Below are positions 12,201-21,718 of a stretch of DNA of 64,000 bases, in pieces; position 1 is the stretch's first letter, and each line of letters starts with the position of its first letter. Position numbers and translations under genes: made by a program. A model generated the notes under the pieces. That model had not been told where the DNA came from. It ran no database searches and saw only the letters and a program-made list of their open reading frames with translations. Source of the DNA: Liquidambar formosana (Eukaryota > Streptophyta > Magnoliopsida > Saxifragales > Altingiaceae). The stretch covers positions 28,578,810 to 28,642,809 of the forward strand of contig CM077826.1 in assembly GCA_039720395.1 (NCBI GenBank). The letters run 5' to 3'.

Positions 12201-12329
12201 CCTCAAAACCCATTCAAGCTACGAAGGAATAATGCAAAAATAAAATGCAGCAGGTGTTAAAAATATGGACATAATAAGACAACATGCAAAAGGGAAGTGG
12301 CAAGGAAAAGGAAATTACAAAGTGAATAG
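9281..12329 (+). pseudogene. MURA-type MULE transposase, spliced, inactivated
   Basis: DDE transposase that would cut and join the element ends in the nucleus. The first exon (9281-10006) encodes an N-terminal PB1-like domain (VLIHHGGRFE... LGYAKYKM) and an acidic stretch. Past a frameshift near 10005 come the MuDR DNA-binding region (DAKQFKEVVKGYAI, RRGHNIRFTKN) and the MULE domain with GIDACHLK and FISDQQK, the first two catalytic Asp positions. The intron is 10898-11384 (GT...AG). After it come FCVRHLYGN, CETFNGYI, a SWIM finger (ARTCSCKKW) and a CX2CX4HX4C knuckle. Defects: TAG at 10243, 10285 and 11637; TAA at 12258 inside the knuckle; a +1 shift at a six-A run (10446-10451). The SWIM motif reads GIPYKHAI where GIPCKHAI is usual, losing a zinc ligand. 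Confidence 0.93.
11031..11303. repeat. GTCGAC-motif array A, inside the transposase intron
   Basis: About ten copies of a degenerate motif, TTCAGTCGACTGA or TTCAGTCGACTTA, separated by AT-rich spacers. They are organised as a 122 bp unit repeated about twice (start 11049 and 11171), each unit also holding TTATTTGGGCAGAAAT. The two motif endings (CTGA and CTTA) recur in a fixed order. The motif core is self-complementary. Confidence 0.85.
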
Positions 12330-12399
12330 TCACTTACTATGTATACCTTATTGAATACCATATTTAATACATTAACTGATCTTCTTATTATTTTTATAC

Positions 12400-13070
12400 C
12401 TTTAAACTGGTGAGAAAGAAGGCAGCATTAGGGAATGGGGCTCCATCAACACAATCAAATGGGGTTGGGTCAAGTTTAAGGGTCACAAATACTATAAGGA
12501 TTCATTAGGCATTTATACCTATAGTATACATATTAGTTGAAATATGTTTTCGAATGCCTTAATAAACCTTTACAGGTGAGGAAGAATGCAACAGGAAATA
12601 CAAGGAATGCAACAGGCGAGACCAGGAATGTAAGTTGAATTTCTCTTTATGTTTATGCAGGGTTTAACAATATAGTCATGCATGAATTGACATAGCTATC
12701 ATAGGTAAGGAATACGGCCCCATCTGGTAGTGGGGGTCCATCAACCCAAACAAGCCAACTAAATGTCCAACAACCAGTAGCAACTCCCAACAAATGGCAT
12801 GAATATTTCCCTTGGGTAAACCATTTCTAATATAAAATTGTTTTTAACCCAACTTTATATTTGTGAAACGAATTATTCTGACTACCATTTTTGTTGGTTA
12901 TGTATTATGTAGGCTACCACCGCATGTATGGAGGTACAATGTCAACTCCAGGTCCAAGCAACAGTAATGGTAGAAATATGACTGGGAAGCTGGGGGATCT
13001 TAAGCTACTACAAGCAAGAATTAGTATTGAGGCAATGCTGGATTCAAACATGTGGAAGTTTTTCTTGTTT
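12400..13070 (+). other. Probable small 3' exons of the transposase gene
   Basis: Three short open segments begin with a Val-Arg-Lys/Asn codon series after splice-like borders: from about 12411 (VRKKAALGNGAPSTQSNG), about 12576 (VRKNATGNTRNATGETRN, then GTAAGT) and about 12704 (VRNTAPSGSGGPSTQTSQ, then GTAAAC after EYFPW). Another acceptor-like AG at about 12912 precedes an open stretch. Low-complexity Thr/Ser/Gln tails after the zinc knuckle are usual for MURA proteins. These would lie downstream of the TAG at 12327, so they belong either to an alternative splice form or to the original longer protein. Exon limits are inference. Confidence 0.4.
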
Positions 13071-13140
13071 TTAATGTGTTGTGGCTATAAACCCAATGTA
13101 GTGGGTGGGGATAATATGGAGTTGGAGTTTGGCTATTTTT

Positions 13141-13320
13141 TGGATAAGATTAACATTATTGCTTTTTTGTATAGAATGGGTGTTAAACACTGGAAGTTTG
13201 TATAGAAAAATATTGACCCATTTTTTGGATAAGATTAACATTGTTGCCTTTTTGTATAAAATGGATGTTAAACATTGGAAGTTTGTATAGCAAAATATTG
13301 ACCCATTTTTTGGATACATT
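13141..13320. repeat. 85 bp tandem repeat, two units and a start of a third
   Basis: TGGATAAGATTAACATT begins at 13141 and again at 13226, and TGGATACATT begins at 13311, giving an 85 bp period. Units share TTTTTTGTATA, GTTAAACA(C/T)TGGAAGTTTGTATAG and AATATTGACCCA. Lies between the transposase and array B. Confidence 0.9.
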
Positions 13321-14331
13321 TGGTGCATATAACCTATTTTATAGATGCACTATTTTATGGATGCACTAGTTGAGCGTTGTTATCTTAGCATGTTTGCTTC
13401 TTTGTATTTGTCTTACTTGACCTTTGTGAAGTATAGCATGTGTATTGGAATGGAAGTTTGTATTGGAATTAGAGGCCCCAGCTCTCAGTCGGAAAGGGAC
13501 GTTTGGAATGGAAATTTATATTGGAATTACACTATTTTATGGATGCACTAGTTGATACAGTTGGTGCATGTATCCTTCTGTCCATTTCAGTCGACTGTAT
13601 TTAACTTCAGTCAACTGATTTTCCTTTTCAGTCGACTTAATTAATGATTCAATCGACTTATTTGGGCAGAAATCAGTCTTAGCCTTGGCCCCAGCTCTCT
13701 AGAAAATTCACTTGACTGTATTTAACTTTGAGTCGACCAAAACTCAATTTGAGTCGATTAATTAGAAAGTTAGATCGACTGAAATGGACAGAGGGATTTA
13801 AAATGTGATTTTTCATGAAATCTATTGGATTACGACCAACCACATTAGTATACGCCTTATGTAATCGGTACACGTATGGCCATATATTGAAAACATACAG
13901 GGAAAAGGTAAATTGAGCATAGTATCCACCGAAATGATGCTCCTACATCCAAAAACTAAAGAAAAGGAATACATATATACACTAAATTACATCAACATTT
14001 TCATACATGGCCATATCAAACCAACAACATTAACATCAATAACCAAAAATCATATATATCCATGTAAGTTGCTACATATAGGTTAATATCCAAATAAATT
14101 GCTACATATATATCAATGTAAAACGTCAATAACCAAAAATCATGAAGTAACTTGTTATCAAACAAAAAAAGGGCTAGGGAATGCGTTAAGTCACTGATCA
14201 CGAGAGGAGGATGGTCTCGATGACGAAGCTTGCAATGGAGAGGGTCGGATAGAAGAAAAGTGATCTCCACGAGGACACGGAGTGTACGTGAAGTTAGGAG
14301 CATAAGTAGGAGCCTGATATGTAGGATATAG
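13321..14331. repeat. MULE spacer with GTCGAC-motif array B (13585-13784)
   Basis: No gene is recognised here. From 13585 to about 13784 the motif of array A reappears about eight times (TTCAGTCGACTGT, TTCAGTCGACTTA, TTGAGTCGACC, ATCGACTGAAATGGACA). It includes the same spacer TTATTTGGGCAGAAATCAGTC and the following GCCTTGGCCCCAGCTCTCT block, so it is a relative of the 122 bp unit. The array begins and ends with TGTCCATTTCAGTCGACTG-like sequence in opposite orientations. The rest is AT-rich and featureless. Confidence 0.75.
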
Positions 14332-15765
14332 CTAGGGTTTTGGACGCACTCCAGTCCTCGCAAAGGTCTCTATCGAAGAGAGAATCGTCTGAATGGTGTG
14401 AATGTCCTGCTCAGTGCGTCCAAGTCGTGAATCAGCACCACGCCAAAGATCTAACCCGTACATCTTTACTGTCGCCATCTCCCCTTGGACAGTGGCCAGC
14501 CCATACTCAACGTCCTCAAGTCGATGCTCAAAGACCTTGATGCGATCCCCAAGTGTATTCCCAAGTGTTGTAAAGCCCTGGTCCATACTTGTGCGAATAT
14601 CTCAGAGAGCTCCCATGAGCTCAAAAATAGGTGGATCATCATGCATGCCTTCAATGGCAAGCTCAACAGGTGCATCATGCTTACCTTGAGTCTCTAGCTA
14701 CACATCGCCGTCACTGAGGGGAATATTATCATATGCTGCATGTTCCTCATTCAATTCGACATCGGGAGTGTCTTTCGGTACCCATTCCCTAGTAGTGAGT
14801 TTGTAATGCATTTATTTAAGGGTTATAATCGAGTATGTATTGGTATGAGTAATGGCTACAACAGCTTCTTCATCCAAAGGAACATGGAAATACTCGAACA
14901 CCCAGGTCAACGCAAAACCATAAGGCAAGCTAGCAATTTTTTTCTTTTGACATTCAATGATATGGTGAAAAATTATGAAAGGAAGATCAACAGGGATAGT
15001 GTTCATAATACACCAAAGGAGAAATATATCAAAATAAGACACATGATCACGACCACCGCCTTGAGGAAGAATATTATATGTGATAATGTGATGAATGAGG
15101 CATGCGTCAAGGGTTAATTCATTGGCTTTGGGTTTAAACCTTTCTGTAATGTCATTGTGACCACAGATTTGGTTTAAAGCTTGAATAGGGTCATAGCTCG
15201 TGTGGCGAGTCTATTCATTGGTCATCTTGGTTTTAAATTGTCCACGAGGAATGCCAAGAATATTAGCAAGCCTGGAGCAATCCATGGAGATGGTGACACC
15301 TCCAACTTTGGACCAGATGACAAAATGATCTAGGAATTCAAGATTTGTGTAGAAAATCCTAACAAGATACGTGTAGATGGGCTTTTTCATGAAAATGAAT
15401 GTGTCCCATCCCAGAAGTCGAAAATAATTGGTGATTAGAAGAAAATTTTCTTCGAAGAAGTCAAGAGGGGCAAATTTACCAAACACAACGTTCCGTCGGC
15501 TGATATCCTCATCAAATTTTGTCTTCGCATCCGCAAAGACAAACTCATCGTCAGCTTTGACCTCGTGGATAGGTGGGATAGGTGGTACTTGAGGATTCTC
15601 CGGTGGAGGTGGTGGTGCTGGTGGATTGGGAACCTTAGGTCTGGGATTGCGATGTGGAGAAGAGCCTTCACCCACTAGACAATTTGCCTTATGTTTAGAG
15701 TGAGTTTTAGACTTTGGAGCCATAAGAGATAGGGTTTGGAAGGATTGAGAGAGAGAGGAGTTCAA
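14332..15765 (-). pseudogene. Second MULE gene: putative plant transposon protein family, four in-frame stops
   Basis: One continuous minus-strand frame of 478 codons, starting at 15765 (or at the MAPKSKTHSK Met, 15723) and ending TAG at 14332. Order: a basic Ser/Lys-rich start; a proline-rich linker (PAPPPPPENP); a domain with FYTNLEF, GVTISMDCSRLANILGIP and, further on, DACLIHHIITYNILP and DHVSYFDIFLLW; then a C-terminal probably coiled-coil part (DRIKVFEHRLEDVEYGL). The pattern fits what is known as the putative plant transposon protein domain (I believe PF20167), often beside plant retroelements and MULEs. Its function is unknown. Stops interrupt at 15211 (TAG), 14812 (TAA), 14698 (TAG) and 14602 (TGA), with no frameshift. 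It is convergent with the transposase. It may be MULE cargo or an older nested element. Confidence 0.75.
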
Positions 15766-15830
15766 ACATCGTGGGAAAGGATGTGGTTTGAAATGAAGAG
15801 CAGTAGATTCTATTTATAGAATCGCAAAAT

Positions 15831-16098
15831 TAGTCGACTGACTCAAACATTCAGTTGACTGAATGTTTGATTACGTCAACTTATTCACACATTCAGTAGA
15901 CTAATTTTTTGAGAGGCTATGGCTGATATCCTACGTTGCTACTGGAACTTTAAGTCGACTGAGGATTTAATTAAGTCGATTGAATTTCCATTTAAGTCGA
16001 CTTAATGAGAGCATCAGTCGACTTAAAGTTCCAGAAACTCAGTCAGGTATTCAGTGGACTTTCTATCGACTTATGTGATGATTGAGTCGACTTAAAGG
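15831..16098. repeat. GTCGAC-motif array C, upstream of the second MULE gene
   Basis: About eleven motif copies (TTAGTCGACTGA, TTAAGTCGACTTA, ATCAGTCGACTTAA). It contains an exact 20 bp inverted pair, CTGGAACTTTAAGTCGACTG at 15942-15961 and its reverse complement at 16015-16034. A 24 bp near-palindrome, AAACATTCAGTTGACTGAATGTTT, lies at 15845-15868. The array starts 66 bp upstream of the ATG at 15765, so it sits where a promoter would be. The 122 bp unit of arrays A and B is not conserved here, only the motif. Confidence 0.85.
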
Positions 16099-16611
16099 TA
16101 GAAAAAAGCAAAAATATTTACTGTTATGGCCTTGGCAACCATGGCATTGCCCTTACAAGCTTTGGCCTTAGCCTTTGCCTTGGTAGGAAATTAATAGCAT
16201 TTTTTTATTATTTTTTTTGTGTGCAATATTTCCTGTAATGGCCTTCGCCATTGCACCATAGCCAAGGCATTGGCCTTCGCATAGGCAACCTTTGCCTTGA
16301 CATTTATTGTGCGACCCATTGCATTCATAATTTTGGTTACTACTCAGTTCAATTATGATTATTAATATACAACAATTCAATAACAATTCAGATTGGGTAT
16401 GAAGCCATTCCTTTTATTTCAAACCCCTTTCATTACAATGCACTTTCATTACAAAATACGCTTACAAAATAGGCTTCAAAAGCACTTTCATTTCCAACCC
16501 CTTTCATTACAAAATACTTTCATTACAAAGCCATTCATTTCATTTCAAACCCCACAATATAACCCTCCCTCCCCACCAAACCCCACAATACAACCCTAAA
16601 CTCATCAAACA
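16099..16611. other. MULE spacer with short imperfect repeats, no gene seen
   Basis: 16120-16300 repeats TTGGCCTT(C/A)GC-like words. 16400-16560 repeats CTTTCATTACAAAA words about six times and CAAACCCCACAATA twice. No coding or RNA feature could be supported. Confidence 0.5.
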
Positions 16612-17078
16612 TCAAGGTAAGCTTAACATTGGCCTTCGTTTCATATGCTCAAGCTTGCAGTTTGCATACAACATCACCATAACAAAGGTTATCAACCAAG
16701 ACAGTAGCATGCATGCCCAATATGTCTTCTCCCTTGCACGGTACTTGCCAACTCTATTTAGCAAATGTAGAATTATTTGCTTTGCTCGATTACATATGGG
16801 GGGATCATACCACACAAAGTAGCCACAATCACCCGCCCTATCCTGCACAAATACTAACAAATTAGTTTCAAAGTGCACTAAGATGACAAAAAGAGATAAT
16901 GTGCATTGAAATGAGAAATTGTGAACTGAAGTGCACTGTGAAAATGAGCCACTCTCACCTTGAACTTTGCACATCCATAGAATTGTCGACCAGGGTTTTT
17001 ATTCGTCCACGATGTCATGATTGTTGCTCTTACCCGATAATGACACATTCTTGGTCCATGTGCTTCCATGGCTTCCAT
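16612..17078 (-). CDS. Small GRF-type zinc-finger protein with C-terminal membrane segment
   Basis: Two exons join cleanly: 16959-17078 (40 codons, ATG at 17078) and 16612-16842 (76 codons plus stop), with GT...AG and phase 0, giving 116 residues. The GRF finger covers about residues 11-57: Cys12, TSWTNKNPGRQFYGC (Cys35), then DCGYFVWYDPPIC (Cys46, Cys57). The usual opening C-x-C/Y-G is CHY here. Residues 81-100 (YWACMLLSWLITFVMVMLYA) are a likely transmembrane helix, followed by a short basic tail. Such proteins (At4g04775-like layout) are common in plants and often lie in MULEs. GRF fingers bind DNA or RNA, but the role here is unknown. It is the only MULE gene with no visible break, lying just inside the right TIR and facing inward. 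Confidence 0.75.
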
Positions 17079-17127
17079 CTGTGTTAGGCATTAATGTGCA
17101 CTGATTAAAATGAGCTTCCATGTAAAC

Positions 17128-17207
17128 CAAAAAAAACAAAAAAAAAAAACAAACAAACAAACAAACAAACAAACAAACAAACAAATAAACAAAAAAACAA
17201 ACAAACT
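17128..17207. repeat. AAAC microsatellite
   Basis: Short A-rich run followed by about 13 AAAC units with a few AAAT and longer A variants, between the GRF gene and the right TIR. Confidence 0.95.
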
Positions 17208-17289
17208 TTTCTTCGACATAAAGCATCAATGCTTTCTTACCAGAAACAAATGGCTTTTCGAGCAAGTTAAACAAAATTCCCCTTCTTCC

Positions 17290-17731
17290 CCTGTTGAAAT
17301 CCAAAATCCTTACCTTTAAATAAATCCTCGAAGCCCTAGATGGCTGATCAACGGTGAAGAAATCCTCCTCCTTTGGCACTCGTCACTTCCCCTTTGCACT
17401 TAGGGCTGTTGATTTTGGGATAATTGGAATCCCAAAATCCCATTTGGTTGCCTTTTGGAAGGAAAGCACATCACGTGCCATGCATGTGCAATGTTTTGGA
17501 AGGAAATGTCCCACTCCTCACACCAGACTTGCCACGTCAGCAAAAACCCTCCACATTAGCGCCACATGTGCACACATGTGCGGCTCACGTTAAAAAACTA
17601 ATGACCGTCCACAAATGGACGACATTGAAATCTGTTAGAATAGTTAGTGAACACATTTGTTTAATTAAATAAATTTCGGACTTCATAGAAGCAATTGAAA
17701 AAGTTAGTGGCACAAAAGTGTTTTTAACCCT
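17290..17731. repeat. Right terminal inverted repeat of the MULE
   Basis: Reverse complement of 8376-8830 apart from scattered differences. The outermost 60 bases appear nearly identical to the left arm. Ends GTGTTTTTAACCCT at 17731. Confidence 0.9.
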
Positions 17732-17811
17732 TTTTTTAATTATTTCTAAGTGTGTTCTCATCGTCCTACTTCCTATACCTTCCAAACTTTCAATTATTCA
17801 ACATAATCTAA

Positions 17812-18659
17812 TCTATATCTATATGTATATGTATACTGCTTATAAAAGTCTATTTAGTAGAAAAACTTTTGATTCACTATTATGCCCTTATTGAAAGATA
17901 TAATACCAATACCACCCTCATTTTGTGAAACATCCAAAGCAACCTGAACAAAGCCAAACGTTCTTTGTCTTTCCTATGCTCTTTTAGCTTTCAAATACTG
18001 ATACATACAACTAATAGAATTGGATTTGGATTTGGTGCAGTTTGCACCTTCAACTGCATGGTACAGTTATCGGTGGATGGGCGCTATATGGTAAGGGGAG
18101 AAGCATGAATAGCTAGGATTCGGAAGATGAGTTTGGCATCAAAGTGTTAACGCCATAATCTTTGGGTGTGAAATCTTTGCAGCAAATCCCAACCGTTCAT
18201 GCTTCTCCCTTGTCACATGGTGCCCATCCACCTATAGCTACACCATGTAGTTAAAAGTGCAAACTGCACCAAATCCGAGTCCAATAGAATCTTATTACGT
18301 TGGAAGCTACTCAACAATATCCATATGGTTTTAATACCAATGTAGTGGATCGAGGGAGTGATAAACGTTGATGCTTGGGATTGGCAAAGTTATTATAGGT
18401 TTCGAACACTCTTAATTACTTTGTAATCAATGCATATCCATAATAAGGATATGCATTTAACATGTAATATGAATTTGTACTGTTTAAGAACTTGGGTGCC
18501 AATAGTAACCATTCCAAGAATTTGTATTCTTTAAGAACTGAATTTATGATAAAAGAATTTATTTTTATTGGTTGAATTGTTTGCAAAAATGATTATCATT
18601 AATTAAAAAAATAATAACTCAAAAGTAATTCACATACAACGTAGGTGTGCATCAACTAG
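17812..18659 (+). mobile_element. Non-autonomous Helitron, carrying a nested MITE
   Basis: Begins A|TCTATATCTATATG with CTTATAAAAG nearby and ends CATCAACTAG|T. This matches Helitron rules (5' TC, 3' CTRR, insertion between A and T, no target duplication). The second copy at 56203-56761 has the same ends in reverse. Without the 265 bp MITE and its 5 bp duplication, the length (about 578) agrees with the other copy (559). The pre-CTAG hairpin is degraded here. No coding capacity. Confidence 0.65.
18020..18284. mobile_element. Palindromic MITE nested in the Helitron
   Basis: Starts TTGGATTTGGATTTGGTGCAG and ends with the complement of TTGGACTCGGATTTGGTGCAG, flanked by TAGAA on both sides (18015-18019 and 18285-18289). 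Similarity between the arms continues over about 110 bases (GGTGGATGGGC, GGGAGAAGCATGAA), so almost the whole element folds back. The superfamily is not certain from a 5 bp duplication. Confidence 0.75.
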
Positions 18660-18974
18660 TACCCAAAAAAAGAATTATTTGATATAATTTCTAATCATAA
18701 TTATATGAGGGTTTAAGTTATGTTAATTTTGTTAGTCCCACGGATTCAATCCCATGGATTTTAATGTTAACAAAGAAAAGATGTTTTGTGTAGTCGTTGC
18801 TTATGCAATTTGACGTTGTGTTTAGACTGGTTTGAAAAAGTTATTAACTTCGTGATCTAGTTTGCTTGTGGTGTATGGAACGAGGCGCAAAGCAAAACCT
18901 TTGCCTAGCTACTACTTTTTTTAAAGTTATTAACCTAATGTTCCCATGGCCTTCCTCTATTTTGTTCACATGCC
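18660..18974. other. Spacer, nothing recognised
   Basis: AT-rich sequence between the Helitron and the next MITE. No gene, RNA or repeat seen. Confidence 0.5.
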
Positions 18975-18977
18975 TTA

Positions 18978-19376
18978 AGCTGTGTTTGTTAGGTGGGAAT
19001 AAAGGATAGAATGGAATCCTTATTCCATTGATAAAAGAAACAGTGGGATGTTGGGTAGACCTGAGGTATGGAATACTTATTCTCTCAAGCAATCTATTCC
19101 CTCATATGATAGAATGAACATTCCTTTCTCAGCACAAAAGAATACTCATTCCTTCCCTCAAAGAATGGCACCCTATCTTGAATGCTCCATGGGACCCGCA
19201 TTTTTTTATTTTATTTTTTCAAATCCCATAACATGTTTCCATTCTTTCCCTCAATTGCACCAAACAAAGGCATGAAATAATCATTAAGAATAACCATTCC
19301 TTTCATTCTCTTTTCCATTCCATTCCCACAACATTCCATTCTATTCCCATTCCATTCAAGCGTACCCAACACAGCC
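18978..19376. mobile_element. PIF/Harbinger-like MITE
   Basis: Ends AGCTGTGTTTG...CAACACAGCC with TTA on both sides (18975-18977 and 19377-19379), the three-base duplication typical of PIF/Harbinger. The inner sequence is rich in GGAAT/ATTCC words (many CCATTCC repeats at 19300-19360). No coding sequence. Confidence 0.65.
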
Positions 19377-19379
19377 TTA

Positions 19380-21718
19380 AGGCCGTTGTGATCAAGCATG
19401 AACCTCTCCGAGTTGGGAGCAGTTGATCCGTATAGGTATACTTCGGAATGGAAACAAAACCTTAGAAAATATATTGACCTTATGGGAGAGAGCTGAAAGG
19501 TGTGAACACTCTCATTCAATTCTAGGTATAAATGAATGAAATTGGAATTTGCAAAAATAAAGTCCTCACTCCCAGAGTTCTCAGCTTTGAACTAGTCGAT
19601 CCCCTCAACTAAAGTTTTTGACTAATTCACATCGCCATTGAGAATGTTTTCAGCTCTAAGCAAGAAGAAGCAAGCGTAGGGTGGTCGAAGATCAGTGACT
19701 GCAAGGGATGTGAGTGCACTCTGATCTCCGACCTCCTAGGCATCAAGCAAAGGATTGACTTTGCTTAGCAGCCCTTGTCAGCTCGACCGAATTAGCTATT
19801 GCCAATGCCTTGTGAAGTTGTGTTTAGACAAGTTTTTAACTTCACAAATGGCAACATGAAGCTTTGATGCCAGTTATGGAACTTATGAAGAGCTAATCCA
19901 ACATCCCTCACTCATGGGAAGATTATACATGTGAAGAATTCAAACTATTAGTGAGAGATTTAGGATTTTTTTTTTATTATTATTATTTTTTTTTTTTTGT
20001 TTTGGGGGGGGGGGGGGTAAGTGAGATTTAGGATTTTATTGTAAAATTGTTTCAATTCTTACTCACTTGGGATGAAATGGCTAAAAGACATTGCATATCA
20101 TTGGGTAATGCTTAAATGGACCATGCTTGGTAACAAACAAACCCTAAAAGCCATTGGACAATAGTCCTAAGTGTATTGGACTTTTATTACAAAAACATTT
20201 CTGAAAACTAGGATTTCCAATGTCCCAGTGTAGTGTGAAGTACGACGTAGCAACTTGACTACAACAAATCCAGTAAAGTGCAATGAAGTTGCAGGTTGAT
20301 ATCTCCCACTTCCAATACAAAACCTGTCTTCCAGAGGCAATGCATTTGTCTTGAGGCATGCGACAGCATATGCACTATAGTTGTAGTCATGTTGTTATGT
20401 TCATTACATCATGTTGATTAGGGCAGGTTTTAAAAATCAATTTTGCTCAAACTTATATATATACCAAATTAGTATTATAGAATATACTTTGGTATTAAAT
20501 TAGAGTTTTATTAGTTTACATACTAAATTAGAACTTAATCTAAAGTACAGAATAGTAAAAAGTATATTAAACTAAAGGAAGGATACCACATTGGACACTA
20601 ATGTGACTATTCCGCTAATTACTTATACCGAGTTTGAAATTAAGACCACATTACTTCACAGTAGTGAAGTTTAGGTATTAAATTTAAAATTTATAAATAA
20701 AATAAAATAAAAGTTAGAATACCACGTTTAGACTTTCCAAAATGTTTTCAGGGTACTAAAATGATGTTTTCCCTTTATTCAAAAACAAATAACATCTAGG
20801 AAATGAACCCAATTTAATCCGGTTTTTAAAATTTCCAGAAACTCACAATTCACCCTGCCAGTGTGTGATGTAGGTTTCAACAAGAAAAATGTGTCTTTTG
20901 ACTGTCACGTGCACATGCGAATGAGACCATTTTCCGAAAAACAAAAAACAAAAACCAAAAAGAAGAACAACATAAATTTTAAGAATACACCATCTCAAAA
21001 ATTGAAATGCACGTGAGAAGATGTCCCCAAGGCTACTGAAGCTTAAAACAAAAGATATTTGTCATTTTTATTCCTCCATTATTTTTTTTGGTGGACTGCT
21101 TGTCCTCTAGTTGTATCTTCTCTTCTTTTCTTATATATAAAATTCTCTTTTTGTTGCTGATAATATATATATATAATTATTTTTTTACATAGATGATCAG
21201 AGACCACTACTAAGGCACCTGGTAAAACAAAAGGAAAAGACAAAGTTTCAATGCAAATTATCAACAATGTGACCTAGTGATGGTACCAGAGCCAAGTAGG
21301 GATTTGGGTAGTGTTTAGTTTAGGGGTTTATTCCCCTTCAATGTAACCAAACAAAAACAAAGAACCAAAAAACAAAAACTCATCTTGGTGGTTTGACAAC
21401 AATGCTCAAGGGAAATTTAAGTACTCAGATCACTCATATAACTCGTGCCTCTTAACCACGTAAAGGGGCTTTCAATTAAGGGGTTTTAGACCAAATGATC
21501 AAAACTCACTAATCAAACCCTTCTTTGGTTGATGTATTCCTCGACAAGCCCTAGCAACTACCTTCTCTAATAGAAGGCATGGAAAATTCAAAATAGCACT
21601 AACACCTGACAAGTGAATCCATGGGCATGGGTGTCAGGCATTAGGCCTATGTCAACTTATAGATACAAGGTTTATTCCACAATTTAACAAGAACATCCCC
21701 CCCACACCCCCCCCCCCC
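19380..21718. other. 2.3 kb without a recognised gene
   Basis: No protein family could be read on either strand. Present: homopolymer runs T then G at 19968-20017, a TA run at 21162-21176, and ATGGTACCAGAGCC near 21278, which recalls an initiator tRNA-Met primer-binding site but has no LTR end that I can place beside it. Probably old degraded repeat DNA. Confidence 0.4.

Larger units (their letters stand above)
8376..17731 (+). mobile_element. Mutator-like element (MULE) with long terminal inverted repeats and three genes
   Basis: The element starts AGGGTTAAAAACACTTTTGT and ends with the exact reverse complement of that 20-mer. Inverted similarity extends about 440 bp inward on both sides. 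The flanking nonamers TTTTTTATA (8367-8375) and TTTTTTAAT (17732-17740) look like a 9 bp target duplication with two changes, the size expected for Mutator, although the T run weakens this. Inside are a MURA-type transposase (plus strand), a convergent minus-strand frame at 14332-15765, and a minus-strand GRF zinc-finger gene at 16612-17078. Three arrays of a GTCGAC-type motif lie between and within them. All but the GRF gene are visibly broken, so this copy is probably not autonomous now. Confidence 0.88.

Noticed and set aside
16999..17379. 126-codon minus frame with a Phe/Val/Cys-rich stretch
   Set aside because: It reads through the AAAC microsatellite and the antisense of the GRF gene's leader; composition is that of the repeat.
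17354..17672. Open frames in the right MULE TIR as a protein gene
   Set aside because: They mirror a frame in the left TIR because the sequences are inverted copies; no domain is present. Kept only as a low-interest finding.
21268..21295. Primer-binding site of an LTR element (ATGGTACCAGAGCC)
   Set aside because: One short match; no LTR end or polypurine tract could be placed beside it.
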